NCBI GenBank assembly: GCA_963708245.1
Contig: OY970201.1
Location: 744,001 to 808,000 of the forward strand
Direction: 5' to 3'
DNA from: CAVYXK01 sp963708245
GTDB taxonomy: Bacteria; Pseudomonadota; Alphaproteobacteria; Acetobacterales; Acetobacteraceae
DNA length: 64,000 bases
In this document: in pieces, positions 46,818 through 55,582 of the stretch
Numbering within the stretch: the stretch's first letter is position 1
Layout of the letters: every line of letters starts with the position of its first letter
Translations under genes and position numbers: made by a program
The notes under the pieces: generated by a model
Database searches by the model: none
Told to the model about the DNA's origin: nothing
What the model saw: the letters and a program-made list of their open reading frames with translations, nothing else

Positions 46818-49800
46818 ATGGTTATGGACGAGCTGAGCGGCAACGGCCCAGCCGGCATCATCTCGATCGAGCGCTCGAACGGTGGCGCTGCGGTGGCAGA
46901 CGCGGTCCCCGCCCTTGCCGACCAGACCAAGCTCGAGCCCGACGAATTGCTGGAGGCGCTCCAGGCCGTCCGCATCGGCAATTTCTCGGTCCGGCTGCCG
47001 GGTCAGCGCACGGGGCTGGCCGGCAAGATCGCCGACATCTTCAACGAGATCGTCGCCGCCAATCAGCGCATGGCGCAGCAGCTCGAGCATGTGGGCCAGG
47101 TGGTCGGGCGCGAAGGCCACACCCGCCAGCGGGTCAAGTTCGGCCTCTCCAGCGGTGCCTGGGGCGAGATGGAGTCGTCGGTGAACCTGCTGATCGACGA
47201 TCTGTTGTGGCCGACCACCGAAGTCACCCGCGTGATCAGCGCGGTGGCCAAAGGCGATCTCTTGCAGACGGTCCCGATGGAGGTCGATGGCCGCCCCCTC
47301 GCCGGCGAGTTCCTCCGCTCGGCGAACATCGTCAACACCATGATCAAGCAGCTCAGCGTGTTCACCTCGGAGGTGACGCGTGTGGCCCGGGAGGTCGGAA
47401 CCGACGGCAAGCTCGGTGGCCAGGCGCAGGTGCGCGAGGTGACCGGCGTGTGGAAGGACCTGACCGAGAGCGTCAACTCCATGGCCTCCAACCTGACGGC
47501 GCAGGTCCGCAACATCGCCGAGGTGACGATCGCGGTGGCCAGCGGTGACCTGTCGAAGAAGATCACCGTCGATGTGCGGGGCGAGATCCAGCAGCTCAAG
47601 GAAGCCATCAATACGATGGTCGATCAGCTCCGCTCCTTCGCCTCGGAAGTAACGCGCGTCGCCCGCGAGGTCGGCACCGAGGGTAAGCTTGGAGGCCAGG
47701 CGATCGTTCCCGGCGTGGCAGGTACCTGGAAGGACCTGACCGACAGCGTAAATGCGATGTGCGGCAACCTGACCGACCAGGTGCGCAACATCGCCCAGGT
47801 TACCACCGCGGTGGCGCGCGGCGACCTGTCACGCAAGATCACCGTCGATGTGCGCGGCGAGATCCTGGAGCTGAAGGACACCATCAATACGATGGTCGAT
47901 CAGCTCAACGCCTTTGCCTCTGAAGTCACCCGCGTGGCGCGCGAGGTCGGCACCGAGGGCAGGCTCGGCGGTCAGGCGCAGGTGCCCGGCGTCGCCGGCA
48001 CCTGGAAGGACCTGACTGACAACGTCAACTCGATGGCCTCCAACCTGACTGGCCAGGTGCGCAACATCGCTGAGGTTTCAACTGCAATCGCTCGCGGCGA
48101 CTTGTCCAAGAAAATCACCGTCAACGTGTCCGGCGAGATCCTGGAGCTGAAGGAGACCATCAACACGATGGTCGATCAGCTCAACGCATTTGCTTCGGAA
48201 GTGACCCGCGTGGCCCGCGAGGTCGGCACCGACGGGCGGCTCGGCGGGCAGGCCAACGTGCTCGGCGTCGCCGGTACGTGGAAGGACCTGACCGAATCGG
48301 TCAACTCGATGGCTTCCAACCTGACCGCGCAAGTGCGCAACATCGCGGAGGTGTCCACCGCGATCGCCAACGGGGACCTGTCGAAGAAGATCACCGTGAA
48401 CGTCAGCGGCGAGATTTTGCAGCTAAAGGAAACCATCAACACGATGGTTGACCAGCTCAACCGTTTCGCTGGCGAAGTTACACGTGTGGCACGCGAGGTT
48501 GGCACGGAAGGGAGGTTGGGCGGCCAAGCGCAGGTCTCCGGCGTCGCCGGCACCTGGAAGGACCTTACCGACAGCGTCAACTCGATGGCCTCCAACCTGA
48601 CCGGCCAGGTGCGCAACATCGCTGAGGTGGCAACGGCGGTGGCGCGCGGCGATCTCAGCCGCAAGATCACCGTCGATGTGCGCGGCGAAATCCTGGAGTT
48701 GAAGGACACCATCAACACGATGGTCGATCAGCTCAACTCGTTTGCCGGAGAAGTGACGCGGGTGGCGCGCGAGGTGGGCACCGAAGGACGCTTGGGTGGC
48801 CAGGCGCAGGTCTCCGGAGTCGCTGGAACCTGGAAGGACCTGACCGATAGCGTCAACTCGATGGCCGGCAACCTGACCGGCCAGGTGCGCAATATCGCCG
48901 AGGTGGCGACCGCCATCGCCAATGGCGACCTCAGCCGCAAGATCACCGTCGATGTGCGAGGCGAGATCCTTCAGTTGAAGGAAACGCTGAACACAATGGT
49001 CGATCAGCTCAACCGCTTCGCCGGCGAAGTGACGCGGGTAGCGCGCGAGGTCGGCACCGAAGGCAAGCTTGGCGGACAGGCGCAGGTGCCGGGTGTCGCC
49101 GGTACGTGGAAAGACCTGACCGACAGCGTGAACTCGATGGCCGGCAGCCTGACCGCGCAGGTGCGCAACATCGCCGAAGTCACCACCGCGGTGGCGCGCG
49201 GCGATCTCAGCCGCAAGATCACCGTCGATGTGAAGGGCGAGATTCTCGAACTGAAGAACACCATCAACACGATGGTCGATCAGCTCAACGCGTTTGCATC
49301 CGAAGTGACGCGCGTCGCACGTGAGGTCGGCACTGAAGGAAAGCTTGGCGGCCAGGCGCTGGTGCCCGGCGTAGGCGGCACCTGGAAGGACCTGACCGAC
49401 AACGTGAATTTCATGGCCTCAAACCTCACCGGTCAGGTGCGCAACATCGCCGAGGTCGCGACCGCCATCGCCAACGGCGACTTGTCAAAGAAGGTCACCG
49501 TCGATGTGCGCGGCGAGATCATGCTGCTCAAGGAAACTCTGAACACGATGGTCGAGCAGCTTCGCTCCTTCGCCGCCGAGGTCACGCGCGTCGCCCGCGA
49601 AGTCGGCACCGAAGGCCGGCTCGGCGGTCAGGCGGTGGTGCCCGGCGTGGGCGGCACGTGGAAGGACCTGACCGACAACGTGAACCTGCTGGCTGCCAAC
49701 CTGACCACGCAGGTTCGCAACATCGCCGAGGTCACCACCGCGGTCGCCCGCGGCGATCTGTCGCGCAAGATCACCGTCGATGTGAAGGGCGAGATCCTGG

Positions 49801-52800
49801 AGCTGAAGAACACCATCAACACGATGGTCGATCAGCTCAACGCCTTCGCCTCGGAAGTCACGCGCGTGGCGCGCGAAGTCGGCACGGACGGCAAGCTGGG
49901 TGGTCAGGCGGCCGTGCCGGGGGTGGCCGGCACCTGGAAGGACCTGACCGACACGGTGAACGTGATGGCCGCCAACCTCACGGAGCAGGTGCGCGGCATC
50001 GTCAAGGTGGTCACGGCAGTCGCCGGTGGCGATCTGAAACAGAACCTGACCATGACGTCGAAAGGCGAAGTGGCGGCGCTGGCCGAGACCATCAACAACA
50101 TGATCAACACGCTCGCCACCTTCGCCGATCAGGTGACGACGGTAGCGCGCGAGGTCGGGGTGGAAGGGCGGCTCGGCGGCCAGGCGAATGTGCCCGGCGC
50201 GGCTGGTACCTGGAAGGACCTGACCGGCAACGTGAACCTGCTGGCCGCCAACCTGACCACCCAGGTGCGCGCCATCGCCGAGGTGGCGACCGCCGTCACC
50301 AAAGGCGACCTGACCCGCTCGATCCAGGTCGAAGCCCGCGGCGAGGTGGCGGAGCTAAAAGACAACCTCAACACGATGATCGACAACCTGCGGCTGACCA
50401 CCGACCGCAATACCGAACAGGACTGGCTGAAAACCAATCTCGCGCGCTTCACCAACATGCTCCAGGGCCAGCGCGACCTGGCGACCGTGGGCCGCATGCT
50501 GCTCTCGGAGCTGGCGCCGCTGGTGGAAGCGCAGAACGGCGTGATCTACCTGGTCGATACCGAAGCGGCATCAGAGGGCGCACCGAGCCTGAGATTGCTT
50601 GCCGCCTATGCCGATGGCGGCGCCGACGGCCATCCCGAGCGGCTGGCATTCGGCGAAGGGCTGATCGGCCAGTGCGCCGCCGACGGCCGGCGAATGCTCA
50701 TTCCGGAAGTACCCGACAACGTCGTGCCGATCCGTTCGGGCATGTTCAGAATCGCTCCACGCAACATTATCGTGCTGCCCGTGCTGTTCGAAGGCCAGGT
50801 GAAGGCGGTGATCGAGCTCGCCTCGATCGCCAGCTTCACCGACTTGCGTACGGCCTTCCTGGAACAGCTCACCGGCGGCATCGGCATCGTGCTGAACAGC
50901 ATCGAGGCGACGATGCAGACCGAGGGGCTGTTGAAGCAGTCGCAGCAACTCGCTACCGAATTGCAGACCCAGCAACGCGAGTTGCAGCAAACGAACGAGC
51001 AGCTTGAGCAGAAGGCGCAGCAGCTTGCCGAGCGCAACGTCGAGGTGGAGGCGAAGAATCAGGAGATCGAGCGAGCCCGTCGCGAGCTGGAGGAGAAGGC
51101 GACCGAGCTGGCGCTGACCTCGAAATACAAGTCCGAGTTCCTGGCGAATATGTCACACGAGCTTCGTACGCCGCTGAATTCGATCCTGATCCTCGGCCAG
51201 CAGCTAGTCGATAACCCCGACGGCAATCTGTCGGGCAGACAGGTGGAGTTCGCCCGCACGATTCATGGCGCCGGAACCGATCTGCTAAACCTGATCACCG
51301 ACATTCTCGACCTGTCCAAAATCGAATCCGGCACAGTGTCGGTCGATGCCGAGGAAATCTCTCTTTCCACTCTGCAGGAGACGGTCACTCGGCCCTTCCG
51401 CCACGAAGCCGAGAACCGAGGCTTGTATTTCGACATAGAGATCGACCCGAGATTGCGCACGATTACGACGGATTCCAAGCGTGTGCAGCAGGTGCTGAAG
51501 AATTTGCTGTCCAATGCCTTCAAGTTCACCGAGCAGGGCGGTGTTCGGCTGACCATCACCGCGCCGGACGCCGGCTGGAGTCCCGGTCATCCAGTGCTCG
51601 ACAACACGCCCTTGGTGGTCGCGTTCGAGGTGAGTGACAGCGGCATCGGCATCCCGCCAGAGAAGCAGCGCATCATCTTCGAGGCATTCCAGCAGGCGGA
51701 CGCCTCGACCAGCCGGAAATACGGGGGCACCGGGCTAGGGCTAGCGATCTCGCGCGAGCTGGCGAACCTGCTCGGCGGCGAGATCCAGCTCCGCAGCTCG
51801 CCGGGAGTCGGCAGCGCCTTTACGCTCTACTTGCCACTGACTTATGTCGGCCCGTCCTCATCCTCGCCAGTGCGGCTGCTGGGTGTGCGACAGCCAGCAC
51901 CGGCGGCAGAATCGCCGGCCCCGATGCGTACCCGGCTGGTCGAACAGCCGATCGAGCACGTGCCGGACGACCGCCAGACGATCGTCCCCAACGACACCAT
52001 TCTGCTCGTTGTCGAGGACGATCCGCACTATGCCCGGATCATGGTCGATCTTGCCCACGACCACGGGCTGAAGGTGCTGGTGGCGGCGCGCGGTGCGGAA
52101 GCACTGGCGCTGGCTCGCCAATATCGCCCGGCTGCCGTCTCGCTGGACATTTTCCTGCCCGACATGCTCGGTTGGACCGTGCTGAGCCAGCTCAAGCAGG
52201 ATCCGACGACACGTCACATCCCGGTGCAGATCGTCAGCCTGGACGAGGATCGCCAGCACGGGCTCGCCCGCGGAGCGTTCTCGTTCATCAGCAAGCCTTC
52301 CAGCACGGAGGGTCTGCGGCAGGCGCTGTCGCGCATCACCGACTACGCCCGCCCGCGGCGACGGCGCCTCCTCGTGGTGGAGGACAATCCGGCGGAACAG
52401 TTGAGCATCACCGAGCTGCTGGGCCACGACGATATCGACATCGTTACCGTCGAGACGGGTACCGAAGCGATTGCGACGATGCGACGCGAGGCGATGGATT
52501 GCGTGGTGCTCGATCTCCGCCTGCCCGATATGTCCGGCTTCGACGTTCTCGACCGTATTCGCAACGACGAGGCGTTGTCGGACGTGCCGGTCGTGGTGTT
52601 CACCGGTCGCGAGCTGTCACCCGAGGAAGACGCGCAGCTCCATGCCATGGCGCGCAGCGTTGTGGTCAAGGGTGTGGAATCGCCGGAACGGTTGCTGGAT
52701 GAGACGGCGCTGTTCCTGCATCGGACGATCGCCGACCTGCCGGCCGAGAAGCAGCGCATGTTGGAGTGGTTGCACAATTCGGACGAAAGCCTGGCCGGTC

Positions 52801-53165
52801 AGAAGGTGTTGCTAGTCGACGATGATGCTCGCAACATCTTCGCCCTTTCCAGCGTGCTGGAGCGCCGCGGCATGGAGGTGCTGACCGCCACAACCGGACG
52901 CGAGGCGATCTCGAAGCTGGAGGAGACTCCGAATGTCGCGATCGTGCTGATGGACATCATGATGCCGGAGATGGACGGCTATCAGACGATGGAGGTGATA
53001 CGCGCCAACCCACAGTTCCGCCGTCTGCCGATCATCGCATTGACCGCCAAGGCGATGAAGGGCGATCGCGAGAAGTGCCTGGAAGCCGGTGCCTCGGACT
53101 ATCTGGCGAAACCAGTCAACACCGAGCAGCTTCTCTCCGCCCTGCGCATCTGGTTACACCGCTGA
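46818..53165 (+). CDS. Giant poly-HAMP hybrid histidine kinase (HAMP array-GAF-HisKA-HATPase-REC x3)
   Basis: 2115 residues from ATG 46818; ATG 46824 is better spaced from GGAG. No membrane segment, so probably cytosolic. After a divergent N-terminal HAMP region come ten 92-residue units (about 230-1149) and a final half unit. A GAF-like domain (about 1205-1370), coiled coil, HisKA with H1447 (SHELRTPLNSIL), and HATPase (NAFKFTEQG, DSGIGIP, GGTGLGLAIS) follow. Three receivers carry D1777, D1899 and D2046; the third, LLVDDDARN/LMDIMMPEMDG, is most canonical. The plan resembles fungal group III (Nik1) osmosensor kinases and some bacterial poly-HAMP kinases. No output domain. The next gene is another hybrid kinase. 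Confidence 0.95.
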   Translation: MVMDELSGNGPAGIISIERSNGGAAVADAVPALADQTKLEPDELLEALQAVRIGNFSVRLPGQRTGLAGKIADIFNEIVAANQRMAQQLEHVGQVVGREGHTRQRVKFGLSSGAWGEMESSVNLLIDDLLWPTTEVTRVISAVAKGDLLQTVPMEVDGRPLAGEFLRSANIVNTMIKQLSVFTSEVTRVAREVGTDGKLGGQAQVREVTGVWKDLTESVNSMASNLTAQVRNIAEVTIAVASGDLSKKITVDVRGEIQQLKEAINTMVDQLRSFASEVTRVAREVGTEGKLGGQAIVPGVAGTWKDLTDSVNAMCGNLTDQVRNIAQVTTAVARGDLSRKITVDVRGEILELKDTINTMVDQLNAFASEVTRVAREVGTEGRLGGQAQVPGVAGTWKDLTDNVNSMASNLTGQVRNIAEVSTAIARGDLSKKITVNVSGEILELKETINTMVDQLNAFASEVTRVAREVGTDGRLGGQANVLGVAGTWKDLTESVNSMASNLTAQVRNIAEVSTAIANGDLSKKITVNVSGEILQLKETINTMVDQLNRFAGEVTRVAREVGTEGRLGGQAQVSGVAGTWKDLTDSVNSMASNLTGQVRNIAEVATAVARGDLSRKITVDVRGEILELKDTINTMVDQLNSFAGEVTRVAREVGTEGRLGGQAQVSGVAGTWKDLTDSVNSMAGNLTGQVRNIAEVATAIANGDLSRKITVDVRGEILQLKETLNTMVDQLNRFAGEVTRVAREVGTEGKLGGQAQVPGVAGTWKDLTDSVNSMAGSLTAQVRNIAEVTTAVARGDLSRKITVDVKGEILELKNTINTMVDQLNAFASEVTRVAREVGTEGKLGGQALVPGVGGTWKDLTDNVNFMASNLTGQVRNIAEVATAIANGDLSKKVTVDVRGEIMLLKETLNTMVEQLRSFAAEVTRVAREVGTEGRLGGQAVVPGVGGTWKDLTDNVNLLAANLTTQVRNIAEVTTAVARGDLSRKITVDVKGEILELKNTINTMVDQLNAFASEVTRVAREVGTDGKLGGQAAVPGVAGTWKDLTDTVNVMAANLTEQVRGIVKVVTAVAGGDLKQNLTMTSKGEVAALAETINNMINTLATFADQVTTVAREVGVEGRLGGQANVPGAAGTWKDLTGNVNLLAANLTTQVRAIAEVATAVTKGDLTRSIQVEARGEVAELKDNLNTMIDNLRLTTDRNTEQDWLKTNLARFTNMLQGQRDLATVGRMLLSELAPLVEAQNGVIYLVDTEAASEGAPSLRLLAAYADGGADGHPERLAFGEGLIGQCAADGRRMLIPEVPDNVVPIRSGMFRIAPRNIIVLPVLFEGQVKAVIELASIASFTDLRTAFLEQLTGGIGIVLNSIEATMQTEGLLKQSQQLATELQTQQRELQQTNEQLEQKAQQLAERNVEVEAKNQEIERARRELEEKATELALTSKYKSEFLANMSHELRTPLNSILILGQQLVDNPDGNLSGRQVEFARTIHGAGTDLLNLITDILDLSKIESGTVSVDAEEISLSTLQETVTRPFRHEAENRGLYFDIEIDPRLRTITTDSKRVQQVLKNLLSNAFKFTEQGGVRLTITAPDAGWSPGHPVLDNTPLVVAFEVSDSGIGIPPEKQRIIFEAFQQADASTSRKYGGTGLGLAISRELANLLGGEIQLRSSPGVGSAFTLYLPLTYVGPSSSSPVRLLGVRQPAPAAESPAPMRTRLVEQPIEHVPDDRQTIVPNDTILLVVEDDPHYARIMVDLAHDHGLKVLVAARGAEALALARQYRPAAVSLDIFLPDMLGWTVLSQLKQDPTTRHIPVQIVSLDEDRQHGLARGAFSFISKPSSTEGLRQALSRITDYARPRRRRLLVVEDNPAEQLSITELLGHDDIDIVTVETGTEAIATMRREAMDCVVLDLRLPDMSGFDVLDRIRNDEALSDVPVVVFTGRELSPEEDAQLHAMARSVVVKGVESPERLLDETALFLHRTIADLPAEKQRMLEWLHNSDESLAGQKVLLVDDDARNIFALSSVLERRGMEVLTATTGREAISKLEETPNVAIVLMDIMMPEMDGYQTMEVIRANPQFRRLPIIALTAKAMKGDREKCLEAGASDYLAKPVNTEQLLSALRIWLHR
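47505..50264 (+). repeat. Ten in-frame 276-bp tandem repeats encoding the HAMP array
   Basis: The unit start (GTCCGC/GTGCGC, encoding VR-N/G/A-I) recurs exactly every 276 bases: 47505, 47781, 48057, 48333, 48609, 48885, 49161, 49437, 49713 and 49989, with a final partial unit at 50265. Each unit reads like VRNIAEVTTAVARGDLSRKI, then SEVTRVAREVGTEGRLGGQA, and GTWKDLTDSVNSMASNL. It therefore contains two HAMP-like helical halves of about 46 residues. Units 1-9 are nearly identical; 10 and 11 are more diverged. Confidence 0.95.
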
Positions 53166-53181
53166 GGCGCGGAGCACGAAC

Positions 53182-54858
53182 ATGACTGAGCAGGACAAGG
53201 TCAACATCCTGCTGGTCGATGACCAGCCGGCCAAGCTGCTTAGCTACGAGCTCATCCTAAGCGAGTTGGGAGAGAACCTGATCAAGGCATCGTCTGCCCG
53301 CGAGGCGCTCGAGCAGCTTCTGCGCAAGGAGATCGCAGTCGTGCTGACCGACGTGGCGATGCCGGAGCTGGACGGCTTCGAACTGGCGGCGATGATCCGC
53401 GAGCACCCGCGCTACCAGCGCACCGCTATTATCTTCGTCTCAGCCATCCACCTGACCGATCTCGACCGCTTGCGCGGCTACGAGGCCGGTGCGGTCGATT
53501 ACCTGCCGGTGCCGGTGGTACCGGAGCTGCTGCGCGCCAAAGTGAAGGTGTTCGCGGAGCTCTATCGCAAGACCCGCCAACTCGAGTTGCTCAATGCCGA
53601 GCTGGAACACCGCGTCGCCACCCGCACCGCTGAGCTGGCCGAGGCCAACGCCGAGCTCGAACGGCGCGTAGAGCAGCGCACGCGAGAGCGCGAAGCAGCG
53701 CTCGCGCAAGTGCACGAGATGCAGAAGATGGAGAGCCTCGGCCAGCTTACCGGCGGCGTGGCGCACGACTTCAACAACCTGCTGATGGCCGTGTCGGGCA
53801 ATCTCAGCCTGCTGAGGAAGCGTCTGCCGCCGGACAATCCGACTATCACCCGGCTAATCGACGGCGCCATCGAGGGAGCCGAGCGCGGCGCGACTCTTAC
53901 GAAGCGCATGCTGGCCTTCGCCCGGCGACAGGAGCTGAAGCCCGAGACGGTTGAGTTGCATGCACTCGTCGACGGCATGGCGGAGATGCTCCGCCGCACG
54001 CTCGGCCCGACCATTGGCATCGAGATCACGTTCGAGCCCGATTTGCCGCCGATCCGCGTCGATCCGAACCAGTTCGAGCTGGCGCTGCTCAATCTGGTGA
54101 TCAACGCCCGCGATGCGATGCCCGATGGCGGGCAGGTCAATATCGTCGCCTGCCGCGAGCGTGCCGCCGGCGGCATGCCCGAGTTGGGCGCCGGCGAGTT
54201 CGTCTGCGTACTGGTTGCCGATACTGGCATCGGCATGGATGAAACCACATTGAAGCGGGCGACCGAGCCGTTCTTCACCACCAAGGGCGTCGGCAAGGGG
54301 ACCGGCCTCGGCCTCTCGATGGTGCACGGGCTCGCCGCCCAGTCTGGCGGCGCAATGCAGATTTCCAGCCGCCCCGGGTCAGGCACCACCGTCCGGCTAT
54401 GGTTGCCGGTGGACCATTCGGTGACGAAACGGTCGGCGGCAAACGTGGAACCGCACCCGCGGCATGAGCGGGCGTGTCGGGTGCTGGTGGTTGATGACGA
54501 CCCTCTGATCTTGTCGAGTACGGCCGCGATGCTGGAGGATCTGGGACACGTCGTGATCGAGGCCTCGTCGGCGGCGCGTGCCCTCGATGTGCTGCGTCTC
54601 GGTCCCCGGATCGATCTGGTGATCACTGATCAGGCCATGCCAGGAATGACGGGGCTCGAATTGGCGCGACAGGTGCGACAGGCTTGGCCCGGCACGCCGG
54701 TCATCTTGGCGAGTGGTTATGCTGACTTGCCGGATTCGTTCGACGTGCCGGTCCCACGGCTCGCCAAGCCATATCAGCAGGCCGAATTGGCCACCTGTAT
54801 TGCCGCGGTGCTGGGCGGCGGAAACGTCGTGCCGATTGACCGCGCCCGGCGGGCGTAG
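53182..54858 (+). CDS. Hybrid histidine kinase, REC-coiled coil-HisKA-HATPase-REC
   Basis: 558 residues from the ATG at 53182 (GGAG seven bases upstream), 16 bases after the giant kinase. Order: N-terminal receiver with D57 (LTDVAMPELDG), a coiled coil (LLNAELEHRVATRTAELAEA), a dimerisation domain with H195 (GGVAHDFNNLL), HATPase (NLVINARDAMPDGG, DTGIGMD, GKGTGLGLSMV), and a C-terminal receiver with D483 (ITDQAMPGMTG). It has no membrane segment or DNA-binding domain. It could exchange phosphoryl groups with the giant kinase through its N-terminal receiver (inference). Any final output regulator must be encoded elsewhere. Confidence 0.95.
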   Translation: MTEQDKVNILLVDDQPAKLLSYELILSELGENLIKASSAREALEQLLRKEIAVVLTDVAMPELDGFELAAMIREHPRYQRTAIIFVSAIHLTDLDRLRGYEAGAVDYLPVPVVPELLRAKVKVFAELYRKTRQLELLNAELEHRVATRTAELAEANAELERRVEQRTREREAALAQVHEMQKMESLGQLTGGVAHDFNNLLMAVSGNLSLLRKRLPPDNPTITRLIDGAIEGAERGATLTKRMLAFARRQELKPETVELHALVDGMAEMLRRTLGPTIGIEITFEPDLPPIRVDPNQFELALLNLVINARDAMPDGGQVNIVACRERAAGGMPELGAGEFVCVLVADTGIGMDETTLKRATEPFFTTKGVGKGTGLGLSMVHGLAAQSGGAMQISSRPGSGTTVRLWLPVDHSVTKRSAANVEPHPRHERACRVLVVDDDPLILSSTAAMLEDLGHVVIEASSAARALDVLRLGPRIDLVITDQAMPGMTGLELARQVRQAWPGTPVILASGYADLPDSFDVPVPRLAKPYQQAELATCIAAVLGGGNVVPIDRARRA

Positions 54859-54875
54859 AGGGTCGGGCCTGATGC

Positions 54876-54930
54876 ACCTCTCCCCCGCTGCGGGAGAGGT
54901 CGCCGCGCGGGCGCGCGGCGGGTGAGGGTG
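54876..54930. repeat. Mosaic intergenic palindromic repeat, copy D (half element)
   Basis: Only the first arm of the element: CCTCTCCCCCGCTGCGGGAGAGG, then a GCCGCGCGGGCGCGCGGC stem and GGGTGAGGGTG. The mirror half seen in copies A-C is absent. It lies just after the second hybrid kinase gene and may form part of its 3' end. Confidence 0.75.
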
Positions 54931-54990
54931 CCGGCCCGGGGCTACTACCCGCTGCCGAACCCGGTCACCCTAACGTGCCCTATTTCATAG

Positions 54991-55326
54991 CTACCGCGCG
55001 GACATCTCCTCACGCCGGCGGGCCTGCACAAACGCCCGCAGCACCGCGTTGATCCGCGTCTGATAGCCCGGCCCATGCGACTTGAACCAACGCAGGACGG
55101 ACTCATCGACCCGGATATGGATCGACTGCCTCCGCTCGGGCACACCGATTTCCACCGTGCTTTCCCAACCTTCAGGCAGCGGGCCGTCGTCTTCGTCCGC
55201 CAGCCGCTCAACCTCGGCCTGTGACATCGCCTCGGCGGCTTTCCAATCGCTTCGGGTCTCGCCACGTGCGCGCATTGCTTCGATCTCATCAGCCGTAGCG
55301 CGCACGATACGCTCTTTCCTCGCCAT
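54991..55326 (-). CDS. brnA: BrnA-family antitoxin
   Basis: 111 residues from the ATG at 55326. The C-terminal half is the BrnA/DUF4415 ribbon-helix-helix (SIHIRVDESVLRWFKSHGPG, then YQTRINAVLRAFVQARR), which binds operator DNA and the BrnT toxin. The N-terminal half is charged (RATADEIEAMRARGETRSDW). Its start lies inside the 3' end of the BrnT frame, the normal toxin-first arrangement with overlapping genes. It should neutralise BrnT and repress the pair. The partner frame appears to lack a start codon. Confidence 0.9.
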   Translation of the reverse strand: MARKERIVRATADEIEAMRARGETRSDWKAAEAMSQAEVERLADEDDGPLPEGWESTVEIGVPERRQSIHIRVDESVLRWFKSHGPGYQTRINAVLRAFVQARRREEMSAR

Positions 55327-55582
55327 CCCTCGCTCTCCTGAACGATATTGGCCGTATGGCTTCACCGCGCTCGGTCCAAATCACCGCGTAGAATTTCGTC
55401 CCGATCAGACCCACCGCCACAAAACGCGACTCGCCGCCGCGCGGGGACGGGTAGTCGATAACCGGGCGCCCATCGAACAGCAGTTGCCCGTCGAGCAGGT
55501 CAAGCCTGTGCCGGTCCCGATTGGCCGCCCGCTTGGTCTCGTCCCACTCAAATGGCGGCTCTGATCGCCGCTGCGCTGCCGG
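55289..55582 (-). pseudogene. brnT: BrnT-family toxin reading frame without a canonical start codon
   Basis: The minus strand reads SEPPFEWDETKRAANRDRHR, LFDGRPVIDYPSPRGGESRF, VAVGLIGTKFYAVIWTERGE and ISFRRARDGEERAYRARYG, then TGA at 55289. This is a complete BrnT ribonuclease (RelE-like fold). Upstream of FEWD the frame has no ATG, GTG or TTG before reaching a TGA, which is the stop codon of hrcA itself. The first such codon inside the frame is well past the conserved N-terminus. The toxin is therefore probably silenced or uses a rare start; the antitoxin remains. Confidence 0.7.

Noticed and set aside
48176..48718. Repeated minus-strand open frames across the HAMP region
   Set aside because: The same antisense frame recurs every 276 bases because the DNA repeats; no start sites or family signal.
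47505..50264. CRISPR-like or satellite array
   Set aside because: The 276-bp units are in frame, carry no spacers and encode HAMP helices; they are intragenic coding repeats.
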